A DNA stretch of 64,000 nucleotides from Acidovorax sp. NCPPB 4044 (GCF_028069655.1 NZ_JAMCOS010000001.1:3192001-3256000); one strand, 5' to 3'; shown: positions 17,528 through 26,447, counted from the first letter of the stretch. Notes: generated by a model not told the origin, from the sequence alone. Made by a program: numbers and translations.

Positions 17528-18313
17528 ATGATGGACGCCATGCACACGCCACCGCCCCACACTGCCGCCGCACCACCCTCCCCCACCGCCGCGCCCGCCG
17601 GGGCAGGGGCATTCCAGGACATCCGTCTGGTCGTCTTCGACGTGTTCGGCACGGTGGTGGACTGGCACGGCAGCATCGTGCGCGAACTGGCGGTGCTGGC
17701 GCCGCAGGTGGACGGCGATGCCTTCGCGCGGGCCTGGCGCGAGGGTTACCAGCCAGCGATGCAGCGCGTGCGCGGCGGCGAGCGCGGCTGGGTGGCGCTG
17801 GACACGCTGCACCGCGAGATCCTCGACGGCCTGCTGCCCCGCTTCGGACTGGAGCACCTGGCCGAGGACGAGCGCCGGCATCTCAACCGCGTGTGGCACC
17901 GGCTGGCGCCCTGGCCCGACAGCGTGGACGGCCTGCAGCGGCTGCGCCAGCGCTTCATGGTGAGCCCGCTCTCCAACGGCAACCTGGGGCTGCTGGCGCA
18001 CATGGCCAAGGCCGCGGGCCTGCCCTGGGACTGCATCCTGTCCGCCGAGGTGTTCCGCGCCTACAAGCCCGACCCGGCCGTGTACCGCGGCGCGGCCGAG
18101 GTCTTCGGGCTGCCGCCGGAGGCGGTGCTGATGGCCGCGGCCCACCACGAAGACCTGGAAGCCGCGCGCGCCTGCGGCCTGCGCACGGCCTATATCGAAC
18201 GCCCGCATGAATTCGGCGCCGCGCGGCCGAAGGACGTCTCGCCCCGGCCCGGCAACCCCCTGCACTGCGCCACCATCGGCGCTCTCGCGGACGCACTGGG
18301 CTGTCCCGCCTGA
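17528..18313 (+). CDS. HAD-family hydrolase, haloacid dehalogenase type II-like
   Basis: Cytoplasmic HAD hydrolase of 261 residues. Seen: motif I VVFDVFGTVVDW (nucleophile Asp at about residue 38), motif II SPLSNGN, motif III lysine in FRAYKPDP, and motif IV AAAHHEDLEAA, the layout of type II 2-haloacid dehalogenases (VAAHxxDL). Substrate may be a haloacid or a phosphate ester. An N-terminal Pro/Ala-rich leader of about 28 residues precedes the domain; starts at 17528, 17531 and 17540 are all possible. Confidence 0.88.
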   Translation: MMDAMHTPPPHTAAAPPSPTAAPAGAGAFQDIRLVVFDVFGTVVDWHGSIVRELAVLAPQVDGDAFARAWREGYQPAMQRVRGGERGWVALDTLHREILDGLLPRFGLEHLAEDERRHLNRVWHRLAPWPDSVDGLQRLRQRFMVSPLSNGNLGLLAHMAKAAGLPWDCILSAEVFRAYKPDPAVYRGAAEVFGLPPEAVLMAAAHHEDLEAARACGLRTAYIERPHEFGAARPKDVSPRPGNPLHCATIGALADALGCPA

Positions 18314-18330
18314 CAGGCGGGCGGCCGCCG

Positions 18331-19047
18331 CTACATGCCCAGCGCGCGCCGCAGGTCCGCGCCGACCGGCGTGCACAGCACGGCCAGCGCCGCGGCATTG
18401 ACCACGACGGTCACCCAGAACACGGCGCGGAATTCGGCCTTGGCGGATTTGTGCCGCAGGAACTGCTGCGCGAGCAGTGCGCCGGGCCAGCCGCCGGCCA
18501 GGGCCAGCAGGTGCAGCGTGCTCTCGCGCGTGCGCCAGCCGCCGTTCATGGCGGATGCCTTGTCCACCGCATAGGCCAGGAAGGACACGCCGCTCATCCC
18601 GGCATACAGGCCGAACATCCACAGCGGGACCGGTGCGAAGAGCGACAGCACGGCCCAGTACACGGCGAAGGCCGGCAGCACCCAGAGGGTGCCCTTTCCC
18701 GGCCCGCCCTGCCGGCCTGCCTGGCCCCTGCCGGAGCGCGCCGTGCCCCGGCGCGGGGGCACGGGTGCGCCAGAACTGCGTGCCCGTGAGGATGGCGAGG
18801 ACGGCGAAGGCGGGGCCGCGGCGCGCGGTGCGCCCGCAGGCCCGACGCGGCACGCGCGCTTGCGGCCCTGCGGACCGGGCTCCACGGCAAAGCTCACACG
18901 CTGCCCGGCCTGCGGCCTCTCCGCGCGCGCCATGAACGCCCTGGCGTGCACGAACACCGGATCGCCGCCGGCCGACGGCTCGATGAAGCCGAAGCCGCGC
19001 GCGTCGTTCCAGGAGGCGATGACGCCTTCGAACCGCAGGGGTTCCAC
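18331..19047 (-). CDS. Cold-shock domain + DUF1294 membrane protein
   Basis: Fusion of 238 residues. An N-terminal cold-shock domain (residues 1-68; GVIASWNDARGFGFIEP and DPVFVHARAF match the RNA-binding motifs) joins, through a Ser/Arg/Pro/Gly linker, a DUF1294 membrane domain of four helices (about 125-235, with YAVDKASAMNGGWRTRES). Such fusions are known in proteobacteria; role unknown. Start taken as GTG at 19047 (reading MEPLRFEG), five bases after the PilZ gene's stop; no ATG gives a complete cold-shock domain. Probably co-transcribed with that gene. Confidence 0.82.
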   Translation of the reverse strand: MEPLRFEGVIASWNDARGFGFIEPSAGGDPVFVHARAFMARAERPQAGQRVSFAVEPGPQGRKRACRVGPAGAPRAAAPPSPSSPSSRARSSGAPVPPRRGTARSGRGQAGRQGGPGKGTLWVLPAFAVYWAVLSLFAPVPLWMFGLYAGMSGVSFLAYAVDKASAMNGGWRTRESTLHLLALAGGWPGALLAQQFLRHKSAKAEFRAVFWVTVVVNAAALAVLCTPVGADLRRALGM

Positions 19048-19052
19048 GCGCC

Positions 19053-20048
19053 CTACCCGCCCGCGACCATGCCCTGCACGAAGCGCCGCACCTGGGCGTC
19101 GAACTCCGCGCTGGTGGCCGTGAATTCCACGCCCGCCAGCACCTGCGGCCCCGTGGTGTTGAGCGTGACCACGCGCGCATACACGTCGCGCGCCTGGTAC
19201 CGGGCGATGGGCAGGTCGAACGCCAGCCGCAGTTCGCCGTGCATCGGCACGGGCTCGTCCAGCTCCAGCAGCGCGCCGTGGTAGCCCATGTCGCGCACCG
19301 AGCACGGCACGGCGTGCGGCAGCACGGCGCCGTCCTGCACGCGCTGGCAGGTGCAGGGCAGGTTGGCCTCCACGCGCAGGCTGCGGCGGAATTCCTGGCG
19401 CGGCACCTTGAGCTTGCGGCCCGGCACGGCCACCAGTTCGCGCATGGAGAGCTGGCCCGAGCGGCCCTTCACGAAGACCTGCACCGGCGCCGACACCGAG
19501 GCCATCGTCCAGCAGCGCTGGTAGACCGCCTCGCTCACCAGCACCTGTCCGCGCAGCGCGAACGCGCGCAGCTGCGAGGCTTCCGCCACCACCTCGCCCA
19601 GCAGCAGCGGGGCCTGGCGGCCGCTGCCGGCCGGCGCCCCGTCGCCCACCAGAGCGGGGCCGCAGGCGATGCCGACGCCCACGTACACGGGCGGCAGGCG
19701 CTCGTTGCGGCAGGCCTCGTTGAGTTCCTTGAGCGCCATCTGCAGCGCCACCGCATACATGGCCGCACGCTGCACGCTGTCGTCGGCGCCCTCGCCGGGC
19801 CGGAACACCACGGCGGCGTTCTCGCCCGTCCAGTGCGCCAGCTCGCCGCCATAGGTGGCCAATGGGCCGTGCACGCAGGCCAGGATGCGCTCCATCCAGT
19901 CGCGGGACTGCGCCGGCGCAAGCGATGCGGCCGATTGCGCGAAATCCCGCACCCCCGCCTTCAGCAGTGTGATGTCGCGCTCCTGCAGCAGTGGCACGGC
20001 CGGGGCGGAGGGCGGGTCTTCGGAGCCTGGGGCGGAGGGCAAGGACAT
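19053..20048 (-). CDS. PilZ-domain protein with cyclase-like N-terminal region
   Basis: 331-residue cytoplasmic protein. The C-terminal third (about 215-325) is a PilZ domain: RQEFRRSLRVEANLP supplies the arginine switch and VRDMGYHGALLEL stands at the D/NxSxxG site, with Gly in place of Ser. Residues 25-200 resemble the class III nucleotide cyclase fold (HWTGENAAVVF, VGVGIACGPALVG, EVVAEASQLRAFA), but the metal-binding aspartates are not evident, so it may be a non-catalytic sensor. Likely reads c-di-GMP produced by proteins such as the GGDEF-EAL protein of this window. ATG at 20048 precedes MSLPSAPGSEDP. Confidence 0.78.
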   Translation of the reverse strand: MSLPSAPGSEDPPSAPAVPLLQERDITLLKAGVRDFAQSAASLAPAQSRDWMERILACVHGPLATYGGELAHWTGENAAVVFRPGEGADDSVQRAAMYAVALQMALKELNEACRNERLPPVYVGVGIACGPALVGDGAPAGSGRQAPLLLGEVVAEASQLRAFALRGQVLVSEAVYQRCWTMASVSAPVQVFVKGRSGQLSMRELVAVPGRKLKVPRQEFRRSLRVEANLPCTCQRVQDGAVLPHAVPCSVRDMGYHGALLELDEPVPMHGELRLAFDLPIARYQARDVYARVVTLNTTGPQVLAGVEFTATSAEFDAQVRRFVQGMVAGG

Positions 20049-20192
20049 GGATGGGACAAAGAGGGCTGCGCGGGGCCGGGGGGTGTCTCTGGAGAGCGGC
20101 ACGGTGGCGTCCGCGCCCGGTTGCCAGCATAGGGGTGCGGCCTTGCCGCGGTCAAGCCGGTCGCGCCGGCCCGCGCTGCGCCGCACCCTGTA

Positions 20193-20217
20193 CTGCCCTG
20201 CCCTGCCCTGCCCTGCC
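20193..20217 (+). repeat. Pentanucleotide tandem repeat (CTGCC)x5
   Basis: Five perfect copies of CTGCC between urtE and the PilZ gene, 145 bases upstream of the latter's start. Such tracts can vary in copy number; here it is outside coding sequence. Confidence 0.85.
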
Positions 20218-20261
20218 GGCCTGTCTGCCCTCGGTCTGCCCGGCCCGCGCGGGGGCGCGGT

Positions 20262-20966
20262 TCAGATCGCCACGAGCTGGCGGATCCCGCGCGCCTGCAT
20301 CTCGCTGCCGGGCCCGCGCGCGATCACCTCGCCGCGCTCCATCACCAGGTATTCGTCGGCCAGTTCCTCGGCGAAGTCGTAGTACTGCTCGCACAGCAGC
20401 ACCGCCACCGGGTGCCCGTCCAGGCCCTCGTCGGCCAGGCGGCGGATGACGCGGCCGATGTCCTTGATGATGCTCGGCTGGATGCCCTCGGTGGGCTCGT
20501 CGAGGATCAGCAGGCGCGGGCTCGGCGCCAGCGCCCGCGCGATCGCCAGCTGCTGCTGCTGCCCGCCCGACAGGTCCCCGCCGCGGCGGCCCAGCATCTG
20601 CTGCAGCACGGGGAACAGCGTGTAGAGGTGCTCGGGCACCGGCGTGGAACCGCTCTTGTAGGCCAGGCCCATGCGCAGGTTCTCCTCCACCGTGAGTCGC
20701 CCGAAGATCTCGCGGCCCTGAGGGACGAAGCCGATGCCGGCGCGGGCGCGCTCGTAGGGAGTCCGGCCCTGGATGGGCTGGCCTTCCCAGACGATCTCGC
20801 CGCTCTTCACGGCGACCAGGCCCATGAGGCTCTTGAGCAGCGTGGTCTTGCCGACGCCGTTGCGGCCCAGGAGGACGGTGACCTTGCCCGGGGCGGCGGT
20901 GAGGCTCACGTCGCGGAGGATGTGGGAGCCGCCGTAGTACTGGTGGAGGTGGTGGACGGTGAGCAT
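20262..20966 (-). CDS. urtE: Urea ABC transporter ATPase UrtE
   Basis: Second ATPase of the urea importer, 234 residues, at the inner face of the membrane. Walker A GRNGVGKTT (residues about 34-42), signature LSGGQQQQLAIARAL (about 133-147) and Walker B LLILDEPTEGIQPSI are intact; the sequence is LivF-like with the UrtE hallmark LRMGLAYKSGS. Last gene of the minus-strand order urtA-urtB-urtC-urtD-urtE. A 191-bp gap carrying repeat element A separates it from urtD, unusually long for this operon. Confidence 0.95.
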   Translation of the reverse strand: MLTVHHLHQYYGGSHILRDVSLTAAPGKVTVLLGRNGVGKTTLLKSLMGLVAVKSGEIVWEGQPIQGRTPYERARAGIGFVPQGREIFGRLTVEENLRMGLAYKSGSTPVPEHLYTLFPVLQQMLGRRGGDLSGGQQQQLAIARALAPSPRLLILDEPTEGIQPSIIKDIGRVIRRLADEGLDGHPVAVLLCEQYYDFAEELADEYLVMERGEVIARGPGSEMQARGIRQLVAI

Positions 20967-20985
20967 GGTTTTGGGGTCTTTTTGC

Positions 20986-21027
20986 TTCTATGCCGGCGGA
21001 TTCACTGGATAGTTTGCTATTTTTTTT
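20986..21027 (-). repeat. Dispersed element A, copy 2 (between urtD and urtE)
   Basis: Read on the minus strand: AATAGCAAACTATCCAGTGA followed by ATCCGCCGGCATAGAAGC, matching the element's core with a few changes. It lies 20 bases before the urtE start and downstream of urtD. The rest of the gap (21028-21157) is less GC-rich, with an inverted GGCCGGGG/CCCCGGGA-like stretch near 21100-21127 that could form a hairpin. Confidence 0.75.
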
Positions 21028-21157
21028 GTAGTTTATTGTTGGTTACGTTGCGCTTGGCGACCTGCGCCGTGGCGGGGTTTTGTTGTGGGTTTGCTTTCCG
21101 GGGCCGGGGTGTGCGCCCGGCCCCGGGAAACAAACCCAGAACAAAGACAAAAAAACA

Positions 21158-22036
21158 TCACCGCCCCAGATAAACCTCGATCACCCTCTCATCCCCCTGC
21201 ACCTCATCCAGCGTCCCCTCCGCCAGCACCGCCCCCTCGCACAGCACCGTCACCTTCTCCGAGATCGTCCGGATGAACGACATGTCGTGCTCCACCACCA
21301 TCAGCGAATGCTTGCCTTTGAGCGAGAGGAACAGCTCCGCCGTGCGCGCCGTCTCCTCGTCGGTCATGCCCGCCACGGGCTCGTCGAGCAGCAGCAGCTT
21401 GGGGTCCTGCATGAGCAGCATGCCGATCTCCAGCCATTGCTTCTGGCCGTGGCTCAGTTCGCCGGCGCGGCGGGCGGGCTGGTGCGCGAGGTGGATGGTG
21501 TGCAGCACCTCGGCCAGGCGGTCCTTCTGCGCCGAGTCGAGGCGGAAGAACAGGGACGGGCCGACGCCCTTGTGGGTCTTGAGCGCGAGTTCGAGGTTCT
21601 CGAACACGCTGAGCTGCTCGAACACGGTGGGTTTCTGGAACTTGCGGCCGATGCCCAGTTGCGCGATGCCGGGCTCGTTGTGGCGCAGCAGGTCGATGGT
21701 GGAGCCGAAGAACACCGTGCCGCGGTCGGGCCGGGTCTTGCCGGTGATGATGTCCATCATCGTGGTCTTGCCCGCGCCGTTGGGGCCGATGATGCAGCGC
21801 AGCTCGCCCGGGGCGATGTCGAGGTTCAGGCCGTTGATGGCCTTGAAGCCGTCAAAGGCGACGTGCACGTCTTCCAGGTAGAGGATGCGGCCGTGGGCCA
21901 CGTCCACTGCGCCGGGCACGGCCACGCGCGAGAAGCCCGCGGCGCGGCCGCCGGATGCGGTGTGGCCCGCGCCGGACGGCGTGGCAGCCGTGCGCCCGAT
22001 GCGGCGCGCGCCTTCTTCCATGAGATCGGGGGTCAT
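21158..22036 (-). CDS. urtD: Urea ABC transporter ATPase UrtD
   Basis: First ATPase of the urea importer, 292 residues. Walker A GPNGAGKTTMMDIITGK (about residues 84-100), signature ELSHGQKQWLEIGMLLMQDP and Walker B LLLLDEPVAGMTDEETA follow the LivG/UrtD pattern. An N-terminal extension of about 45 Gly/Ala-rich residues precedes the domain. The ATG at 22036 overlaps the urtC stop by four bases, so the pair is translationally coupled. Confidence 0.95.
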   Translation of the reverse strand: MTPDLMEEGARRIGRTAATPSGAGHTASGGRAAGFSRVAVPGAVDVAHGRILYLEDVHVAFDGFKAINGLNLDIAPGELRCIIGPNGAGKTTMMDIITGKTRPDRGTVFFGSTIDLLRHNEPGIAQLGIGRKFQKPTVFEQLSVFENLELALKTHKGVGPSLFFRLDSAQKDRLAEVLHTIHLAHQPARRAGELSHGQKQWLEIGMLLMQDPKLLLLDEPVAGMTDEETARTAELFLSLKGKHSLMVVEHDMSFIRTISEKVTVLCEGAVLAEGTLDEVQGDERVIEVYLGR

Positions 22037-23190
22037 CGCGCAGCGCCTCCTTCTTCCTTGCGCAGGGCTTTCGCGATGCGGCTGCGCCAGCCGCCCGGCG
22101 AGCGCAGCAGCCCCACCACGCCCTGCGGCAGGAACAGCGTCACGGCGATGAACAGCGCCCCCAGGAAATACAGCCAGAACTCGGGCGCCGTGACGGTGAG
22201 CCAGCTCTTGGCGCCGTTGACGAGGAAGGCGCCCACGATGGGCCCGATGAGCGTGGCGCGCCCGCCCACGGCGGCCCAGACGGCGATCTCGATGGAGTTG
22301 GCGGCGCTCATCTCGCCGGGGTTGATGATGCCCACCTGCGGCACGTAGAGCGCGCCGGCCACGCCGCACATCATGGCGCTCACGGTCCAGATGGTCAGCT
22401 TGTAGGGCAGCGGCGAGTAGCCCGAGAACATCACGCGGCTCTCGGCGTCGCGGATGGCCTGCAGCACGCGGCCGAACTTGGAGCGCACCAGCCAGCGCCC
22501 CATGAGGAAGAAGCCCAGCAGCGCGAGCCCGGTGAGCACGAACAGCAGCATGCGCATGTTCTGCGTGGCCAGCGGCTGGCCCAGGATGCGCTTGAAGTCG
22601 GTGAAGCCGTTGTTGCCGCCGAAGCCGGTTTCGTTGCGGAAGAAGAGCAGCATGGCCGCGAAGGTCATGGCCTGCGTGATGATCGAGAAATACACGCCCT
22701 TGATGCGCGAGCGGAACGCGAAGTAGCCGAACACGAAGGCCACAGCGCCCGGCACCAGGGCCACCAGGACCAGCGTGGCGGCGAAGCTGTCCGAGAACGC
22801 CCAGTGCCAGGGCAGCTCCTTCCAGTCGAGGAACACCATGAAGTCGGGCAGGTCGCTCTTGTAGTTGCCGTCGCGGCCGATCTGGCGCATGAGGTACATG
22901 CCCATCACGTAGCCGCCCAGCGCGAAGAACAGGCCGTGGCCCAGGCTCAGGATGCCCGTGTAGCCCCAGATGAGGTCCATGGCCAGCGCGCAGATGGCGT
23001 AGCACATGATCTTGCCGAGCAGCGCCACGGCGTAGTCGGAGAGGTGGAAGGCGCTGCCGGCCGGCACGAGCAGGTTCAGCGCCGGCGCCACCGCGCAGAC
23101 CGCGATCAGCGCGAAGGCGAAGGCCGACCAGCCGCCGCGCGTGAGCAGGGGTGCCGGGGTGGGCAGTGGGACAGGGGTCGGAGTGGTCAT
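22033..23190 (-). CDS. urtC: Urea ABC transporter permease UrtC
   Basis: LivM-type inner-membrane permease of 385 residues with about ten membrane segments. Conserved stretches are DLIWGYTGILSLGHGLFFALGG split over residues 90-112, NETGFGGNNGFTDFK (UrtC hallmark) and the C-terminal PQGVVGLLRSPGGWRSR. Works with UrtB to form the channel for urea. Follows urtB after a 124-bp gap that contains a shortened copy of repeat element B. Confidence 0.94.
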   Translation of the reverse strand: MTTPTPVPLPTPAPLLTRGGWSAFAFALIAVCAVAPALNLLVPAGSAFHLSDYAVALLGKIMCYAICALAMDLIWGYTGILSLGHGLFFALGGYVMGMYLMRQIGRDGNYKSDLPDFMVFLDWKELPWHWAFSDSFAATLVLVALVPGAVAFVFGYFAFRSRIKGVYFSIITQAMTFAAMLLFFRNETGFGGNNGFTDFKRILGQPLATQNMRMLLFVLTGLALLGFFLMGRWLVRSKFGRVLQAIRDAESRVMFSGYSPLPYKLTIWTVSAMMCGVAGALYVPQVGIINPGEMSAANSIEIAVWAAVGGRATLIGPIVGAFLVNGAKSWLTVTAPEFWLYFLGALFIAVTLFLPQGVVGLLRSPGGWRSRIAKALRKEEGGAAR

Positions 23191-23215
23191 ATTCTTTCAA
23201 CGTTTCGCATCGCCA

Positions 23216-23311
23216 GCGGCCGCCGCGCAAGGGCCGCTCCGCCGCGCGGGCGGCGTTCCCGCTCCCGCAGGAGAGGGGTGGAGGGCGCAAAGCGGCACAG
23301 GGGGGTGTTCC
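23216..23311 (-). repeat. Element B, shortened copy (after urtB)
   Basis: Read on the minus strand it begins GGAACACCCCCCTGTGCCGC a few bases after the urtB stop and continues with the Pro/Arg-coding-like GC-rich track shared with the copies after urtA and lldP, though more diverged. Contains self-complementary GCCGCGCGGCGGC-like stretches. Confidence 0.6.
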
Positions 23312-23314
23312 ATA

Positions 23315-24895
23315 TCAGTCGGCCGTGCGCCCCTTGATGGCGAAGATGCCCTGCGGCCGCTTCTGGATGAAGACGATGATGAACACCAGCACCGCGATCT
23401 TGGCCAGCACGGCGCCCGCCCAGCCTTCGAGGAACTTGTTCAGCACGCCCAGGCCCAGTGCGGCGTACACGGTGCCCGCGAGCTGGCCCACGCCGCCCAG
23501 CACCACCACCATGAACGAATCCACGATGTAGCCCTGGCCCAGGTCGGGGCCCACGTTGCCCACCTGGCTCAACGCGCAGCCGGCCAGGCCGGCGATGCCC
23601 GAGCCCAGCGCGAAGGCATAGGTGTCGATGCGCGCGGTGTTCACGCCCATGCACGAGGCGATGGGCCGGTTCTGCGTCACGCCGCGCACGAACAGGCCCA
23701 GCCGCGTGCGCCCGATCAGGAACGCCACGCCGGCCAGCACCGCGAACGCGAAGCCCACGATCACGAGCCGGTTCCAGGGCAGCTGCAGGTTCTCCAGCAC
23801 CTGCACGCCGCCGCTCATCCACGCGGGGTTCTCCACGCCCACGTTCTGCGCGCCGAAGACGGTGCGCACGAGCTGCTGCAGCATGAGGCTGATGCCCCAG
23901 GTGGCCAGCAGCGTCTCCAGCGGGCGGCCGTAGAGGAAGCGGATCACGCCGCGCTCCAGCAGCGCGCCCATGAGCGCCGAGGCCAGGAAGGCCACGGGCA
24001 CCGCCGCGATCAGGTAGGCATCGAACGCGCCCGGCAGATAGCGCTGGAACAGCCCCTGCACCACGTAGGTGGCGTAGGCGCCGATCATCATCAGCTCGCC
24101 GTGCGCCATGTTGATCACGCCCATCAGGCCGTAGGTGATCGCCAGGCCCAGCGCCACCAGCAGCAGGATGGAGCCCAGGCTGATGCCCGAGAACAGCGCG
24201 CCCAGGCGCTCGCCCCACTGCAGGCGCGACTCCACGGACTTCAGGGCCGCTTCGATCGCCGCCTTCACCTTCGGGTCCTGCTCGCTGCGCAGCTGCTCCA
24301 GCAGCACCGTGCGCGTGGCGGGGTTGCCGCTGGCCGCCAGTGCCTGCGCGGCCAGCTGGCGCTGCGCCGCATCGCTGCCCGAGAGCTGGATGCGCGCGCG
24401 GATGGCTTCCAGCCGCGCCTTCAGGCCCGGCTCGCGCTCGGCCGCCAGCGCCTTGTCGATGAGCGGCAGGCGCGCCTCGTCCGCCTCGTCCTTCAGCGCC
24501 TCGATGGCCGCGCGGCGCTGCGCCGCATCGGGCGACAGCAGCTGCAGCGATGCGAGCGCGGTATCGAACTCGCCGCGCATGCGGTTGTTGTTGACGATGT
24601 CCTCCGCCTCCTCGGGCACCGGCACCTCCGCGCCCGTGACCGGGTCGGTGCCCCGGCCGTCCTTCACCACGATGGCGCGGCTGCCGGCGATCTTCACCGC
24701 ATCGTCGGCCATGGCCCGCACGAAAGCCACCGTGGCTTCGTCCGGCGTGGCGATGGCCTGCTGCAGCGCGGCGATGCGCTCTTCGGTCTCGCCCGCAGCC
24801 ATGGCCCGCGCCCCCTCGGCCGTGAGCGCATGCGCCTGCACGGCCGCACACAGCAGCAGGCAGGCGATCAGGCGATGGAAGGAAGAAAAAAGCAT
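23315..24895 (-). CDS. urtB: Urea ABC transporter permease UrtB
   Basis: LivH-type permease of 526 residues. A signal peptide (about 1-23) leads a ~200-residue periplasmic/helical extension that is specific to UrtB and not found in LivH, then eight or so membrane helices (about 220-515) with GVINMAHGELMMIGAYATY, the classic LivH motif, and VTQNRPIASCMGVNT. Pairs with UrtC. A 165-bp gap with element B separates it from urtA. Confidence 0.94.
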   Translation of the reverse strand: MLFSSFHRLIACLLLCAAVQAHALTAEGARAMAAGETEERIAALQQAIATPDEATVAFVRAMADDAVKIAGSRAIVVKDGRGTDPVTGAEVPVPEEAEDIVNNNRMRGEFDTALASLQLLSPDAAQRRAAIEALKDEADEARLPLIDKALAAEREPGLKARLEAIRARIQLSGSDAAQRQLAAQALAASGNPATRTVLLEQLRSEQDPKVKAAIEAALKSVESRLQWGERLGALFSGISLGSILLLVALGLAITYGLMGVINMAHGELMMIGAYATYVVQGLFQRYLPGAFDAYLIAAVPVAFLASALMGALLERGVIRFLYGRPLETLLATWGISLMLQQLVRTVFGAQNVGVENPAWMSGGVQVLENLQLPWNRLVIVGFAFAVLAGVAFLIGRTRLGLFVRGVTQNRPIASCMGVNTARIDTYAFALGSGIAGLAGCALSQVGNVGPDLGQGYIVDSFMVVVLGGVGQLAGTVYAALGLGVLNKFLEGWAGAVLAKIAVLVFIIVFIQKRPQGIFAIKGRTAD

Positions 24896-24949
24896 GGGAA
24901 AGAAACCCGCAACGGAACGTCAAAAAGAAGCAGAGCGGTGACCACACCC

Positions 24950-25060
24950 CAGACCAGCAGACGCCGCGGAACCGGCTCCGCCGGGCCGCTGGCGTCGTCC
25001 CCCCCTCCCACGCGCAGCGTGAGAGAGGGGGTGAAGGCGCGCAGCGCCTCAGGGGGGTGT
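24950..25060 (-). repeat. Element B, full copy (after urtA)
   Basis: Starts on the minus strand immediately after the urtA stop with GAACACCCCCCTGAGGCGCT and ends near GGCGTCTGCTGGTCTGG. Internal inverted repeats (GGCGCTGCGCGCC; CGGCCCGGCGGAGCCGG) suggest stable hairpins in the mRNA. About 110 bp, nearly collinear with the copy at 48216-48336. Confidence 0.8.
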
Positions 25061-26323
25061 TCACTTCTTCTCGGGTTCGTCCTTCTTCTTATCGTTGCCT
25101 TCGATGTACGGGCTCCACGGCTTGGCCTTCACGGGGCCGGGCGTCTTCCAGACCACGTTGAACTGGCCGTCGGCGCGGATCTCGCCGATGAACACGCTCT
25201 TGTGCAGATGGTGGTTCTTCTCGTCCATCTTGCTGACGATGCCGCTCGGCGCCTTGAAGGTCTGGCCGGCCATGGCGGCGGTCACCTTGTCCACATCGGT
25301 GCTCTTGGCCTTCTCCACGGCCTGCTTCCACATGTGGATGCCGATGTAGGTGGCCTCCATCGGGTCGTTGGTGAGCGGCTTGTCCTTATGGCCGGGAATG
25401 TTCTTCGCCTTGGCGTAGTCGCTCCACTTCTTGATGAACGCCGTGTTCTCGGGGTTCTTGATCGACATGAAGTAGTTCCACGCGGCCAGGTGGCCCACGA
25501 GCGGCTTGGTGTCCACGCCGCGCAGTTCCTCCTCGCCCACGCTGAAGGCGACGACCGGCACGTCCTTGGCCTTCAGGCCCGCGTTGCCCAGCTCCTTGTA
25601 GAAGGGCACGTTGGAGTCGCCGTTGATGGTGGAGACCACGGCCGTCTTGCCGCCCTGGCTGAACTTCTTGATGTCGGCCACGATGGTCTGGTAGTCGCTG
25701 TGGCCGAAGGGGGTGTACTTCTCGTCGATGTCCGAGTCCTTCACGCCCTTGGACTTCAGGTAGGCGCGCAGGATCTTGTTGGTGGTGCGCGGGTACACGT
25801 AGTCGGTGCCCAGCAGCACCCAGCGCTTGGCGGCGCCGCCGTCCTTGCCCATGAGGTAGTCCACCGCGGGGATGGCCTGCTGGTTGGGCGCGGCGCCCGT
25901 GTAGAACACGTTCTTGGAAAGCTCTTCGCCCTCGTACTGCACGGGGTAGAACAGCAGGCCGTTCATTTCCTCGACCACGGGCAGCACCGACTTGCGGCTC
26001 ACCGAGGTCCAGCAGCCGAAGATCACCGAGACCTTGTCCTGGCCCAGCAGCTGCTTGGTCTTCTCGGCGAACAGCGGCCAGTTGGAGGCCGGGTCCACCA
26101 CCACGGGTTCGAGCTTCTTGCCGAGCACGCCGCCCGCGGCGTTGATCTCGTCGATCGTCATCAGCACCGTGTCTTTCAGCACGGTCTCGGAGATGGCCAT
26201 GGTGCCCGAGAGGCTGTGCAGCACCCCGACCTTGATGGTGTCGGCCGCCTGCGCGGGCAGTGCGGAGAGGCCGGCCAGGGCGGCTGCGGCGCACAGCGCC
26301 TGGAGAGTGAAGCGACGTTGCAT
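25061..26323 (-). CDS. urtA: Urea ABC transporter binding protein UrtA
   Basis: Periplasmic urea-binding protein, 420 residues, FmdD/LivK type. Signal peptide residues 1-26 (cut after AQA), then IKVGVLHSLSGTMAISETVLKD, the UrtA signature (split over residues 29-50). VDPASNWPLFAEKTKQLL and FGCWTSVSRKSVLPVVEE are also typical. First gene of the operon; the promoter must lie in 26324-26703, where a 7+4+7 inverted repeat sits about 107 bases upstream. C-terminus is Lys/Glu-rich. Confidence 0.95.
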   Translation of the reverse strand: MQRRFTLQALCAAAALAGLSALPAQAADTIKVGVLHSLSGTMAISETVLKDTVLMTIDEINAAGGVLGKKLEPVVVDPASNWPLFAEKTKQLLGQDKVSVIFGCWTSVSRKSVLPVVEEMNGLLFYPVQYEGEELSKNVFYTGAAPNQQAIPAVDYLMGKDGGAAKRWVLLGTDYVYPRTTNKILRAYLKSKGVKDSDIDEKYTPFGHSDYQTIVADIKKFSQGGKTAVVSTINGDSNVPFYKELGNAGLKAKDVPVVAFSVGEEELRGVDTKPLVGHLAAWNYFMSIKNPENTAFIKKWSDYAKAKNIPGHKDKPLTNDPMEATYIGIHMWKQAVEKAKSTDVDKVTAAMAGQTFKAPSGIVSKMDEKNHHLHKSVFIGEIRADGQFNVVWKTPGPVKAKPWSPYIEGNDKKKDEPEKK

Positions 26324-26429
26324 GGTGGGCTCCGGGAAAGTGAGGAAGAAAAACGCGGGAGGAGGGAGAAATCAAGCCAGCGCAGTGGATCGATGGGCCC
26401 GATTCTGGAGAGCCGGCCCGTTGCGCGAA

Positions 26430-26447
26430 ATACGCCAACGGGCGTAT
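26430..26447. promoter_or_regulatory. Inverted repeat ATACGCC-AACG-GGCGTAT upstream of urtA
   Basis: A perfect 7-bp inverted repeat with a 4-base spacer in the divergent urtA/dctA region. On the minus strand the overlapping bases 26437-26422 read TGGCGTATTTCGCGCA, which keeps the GG-N10-GC spacing of a sigma54 promoter but fits poorly at -12. Either an operator or a weak nitrogen-type promoter for urtA; not decidable by eye. Confidence 0.35.
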
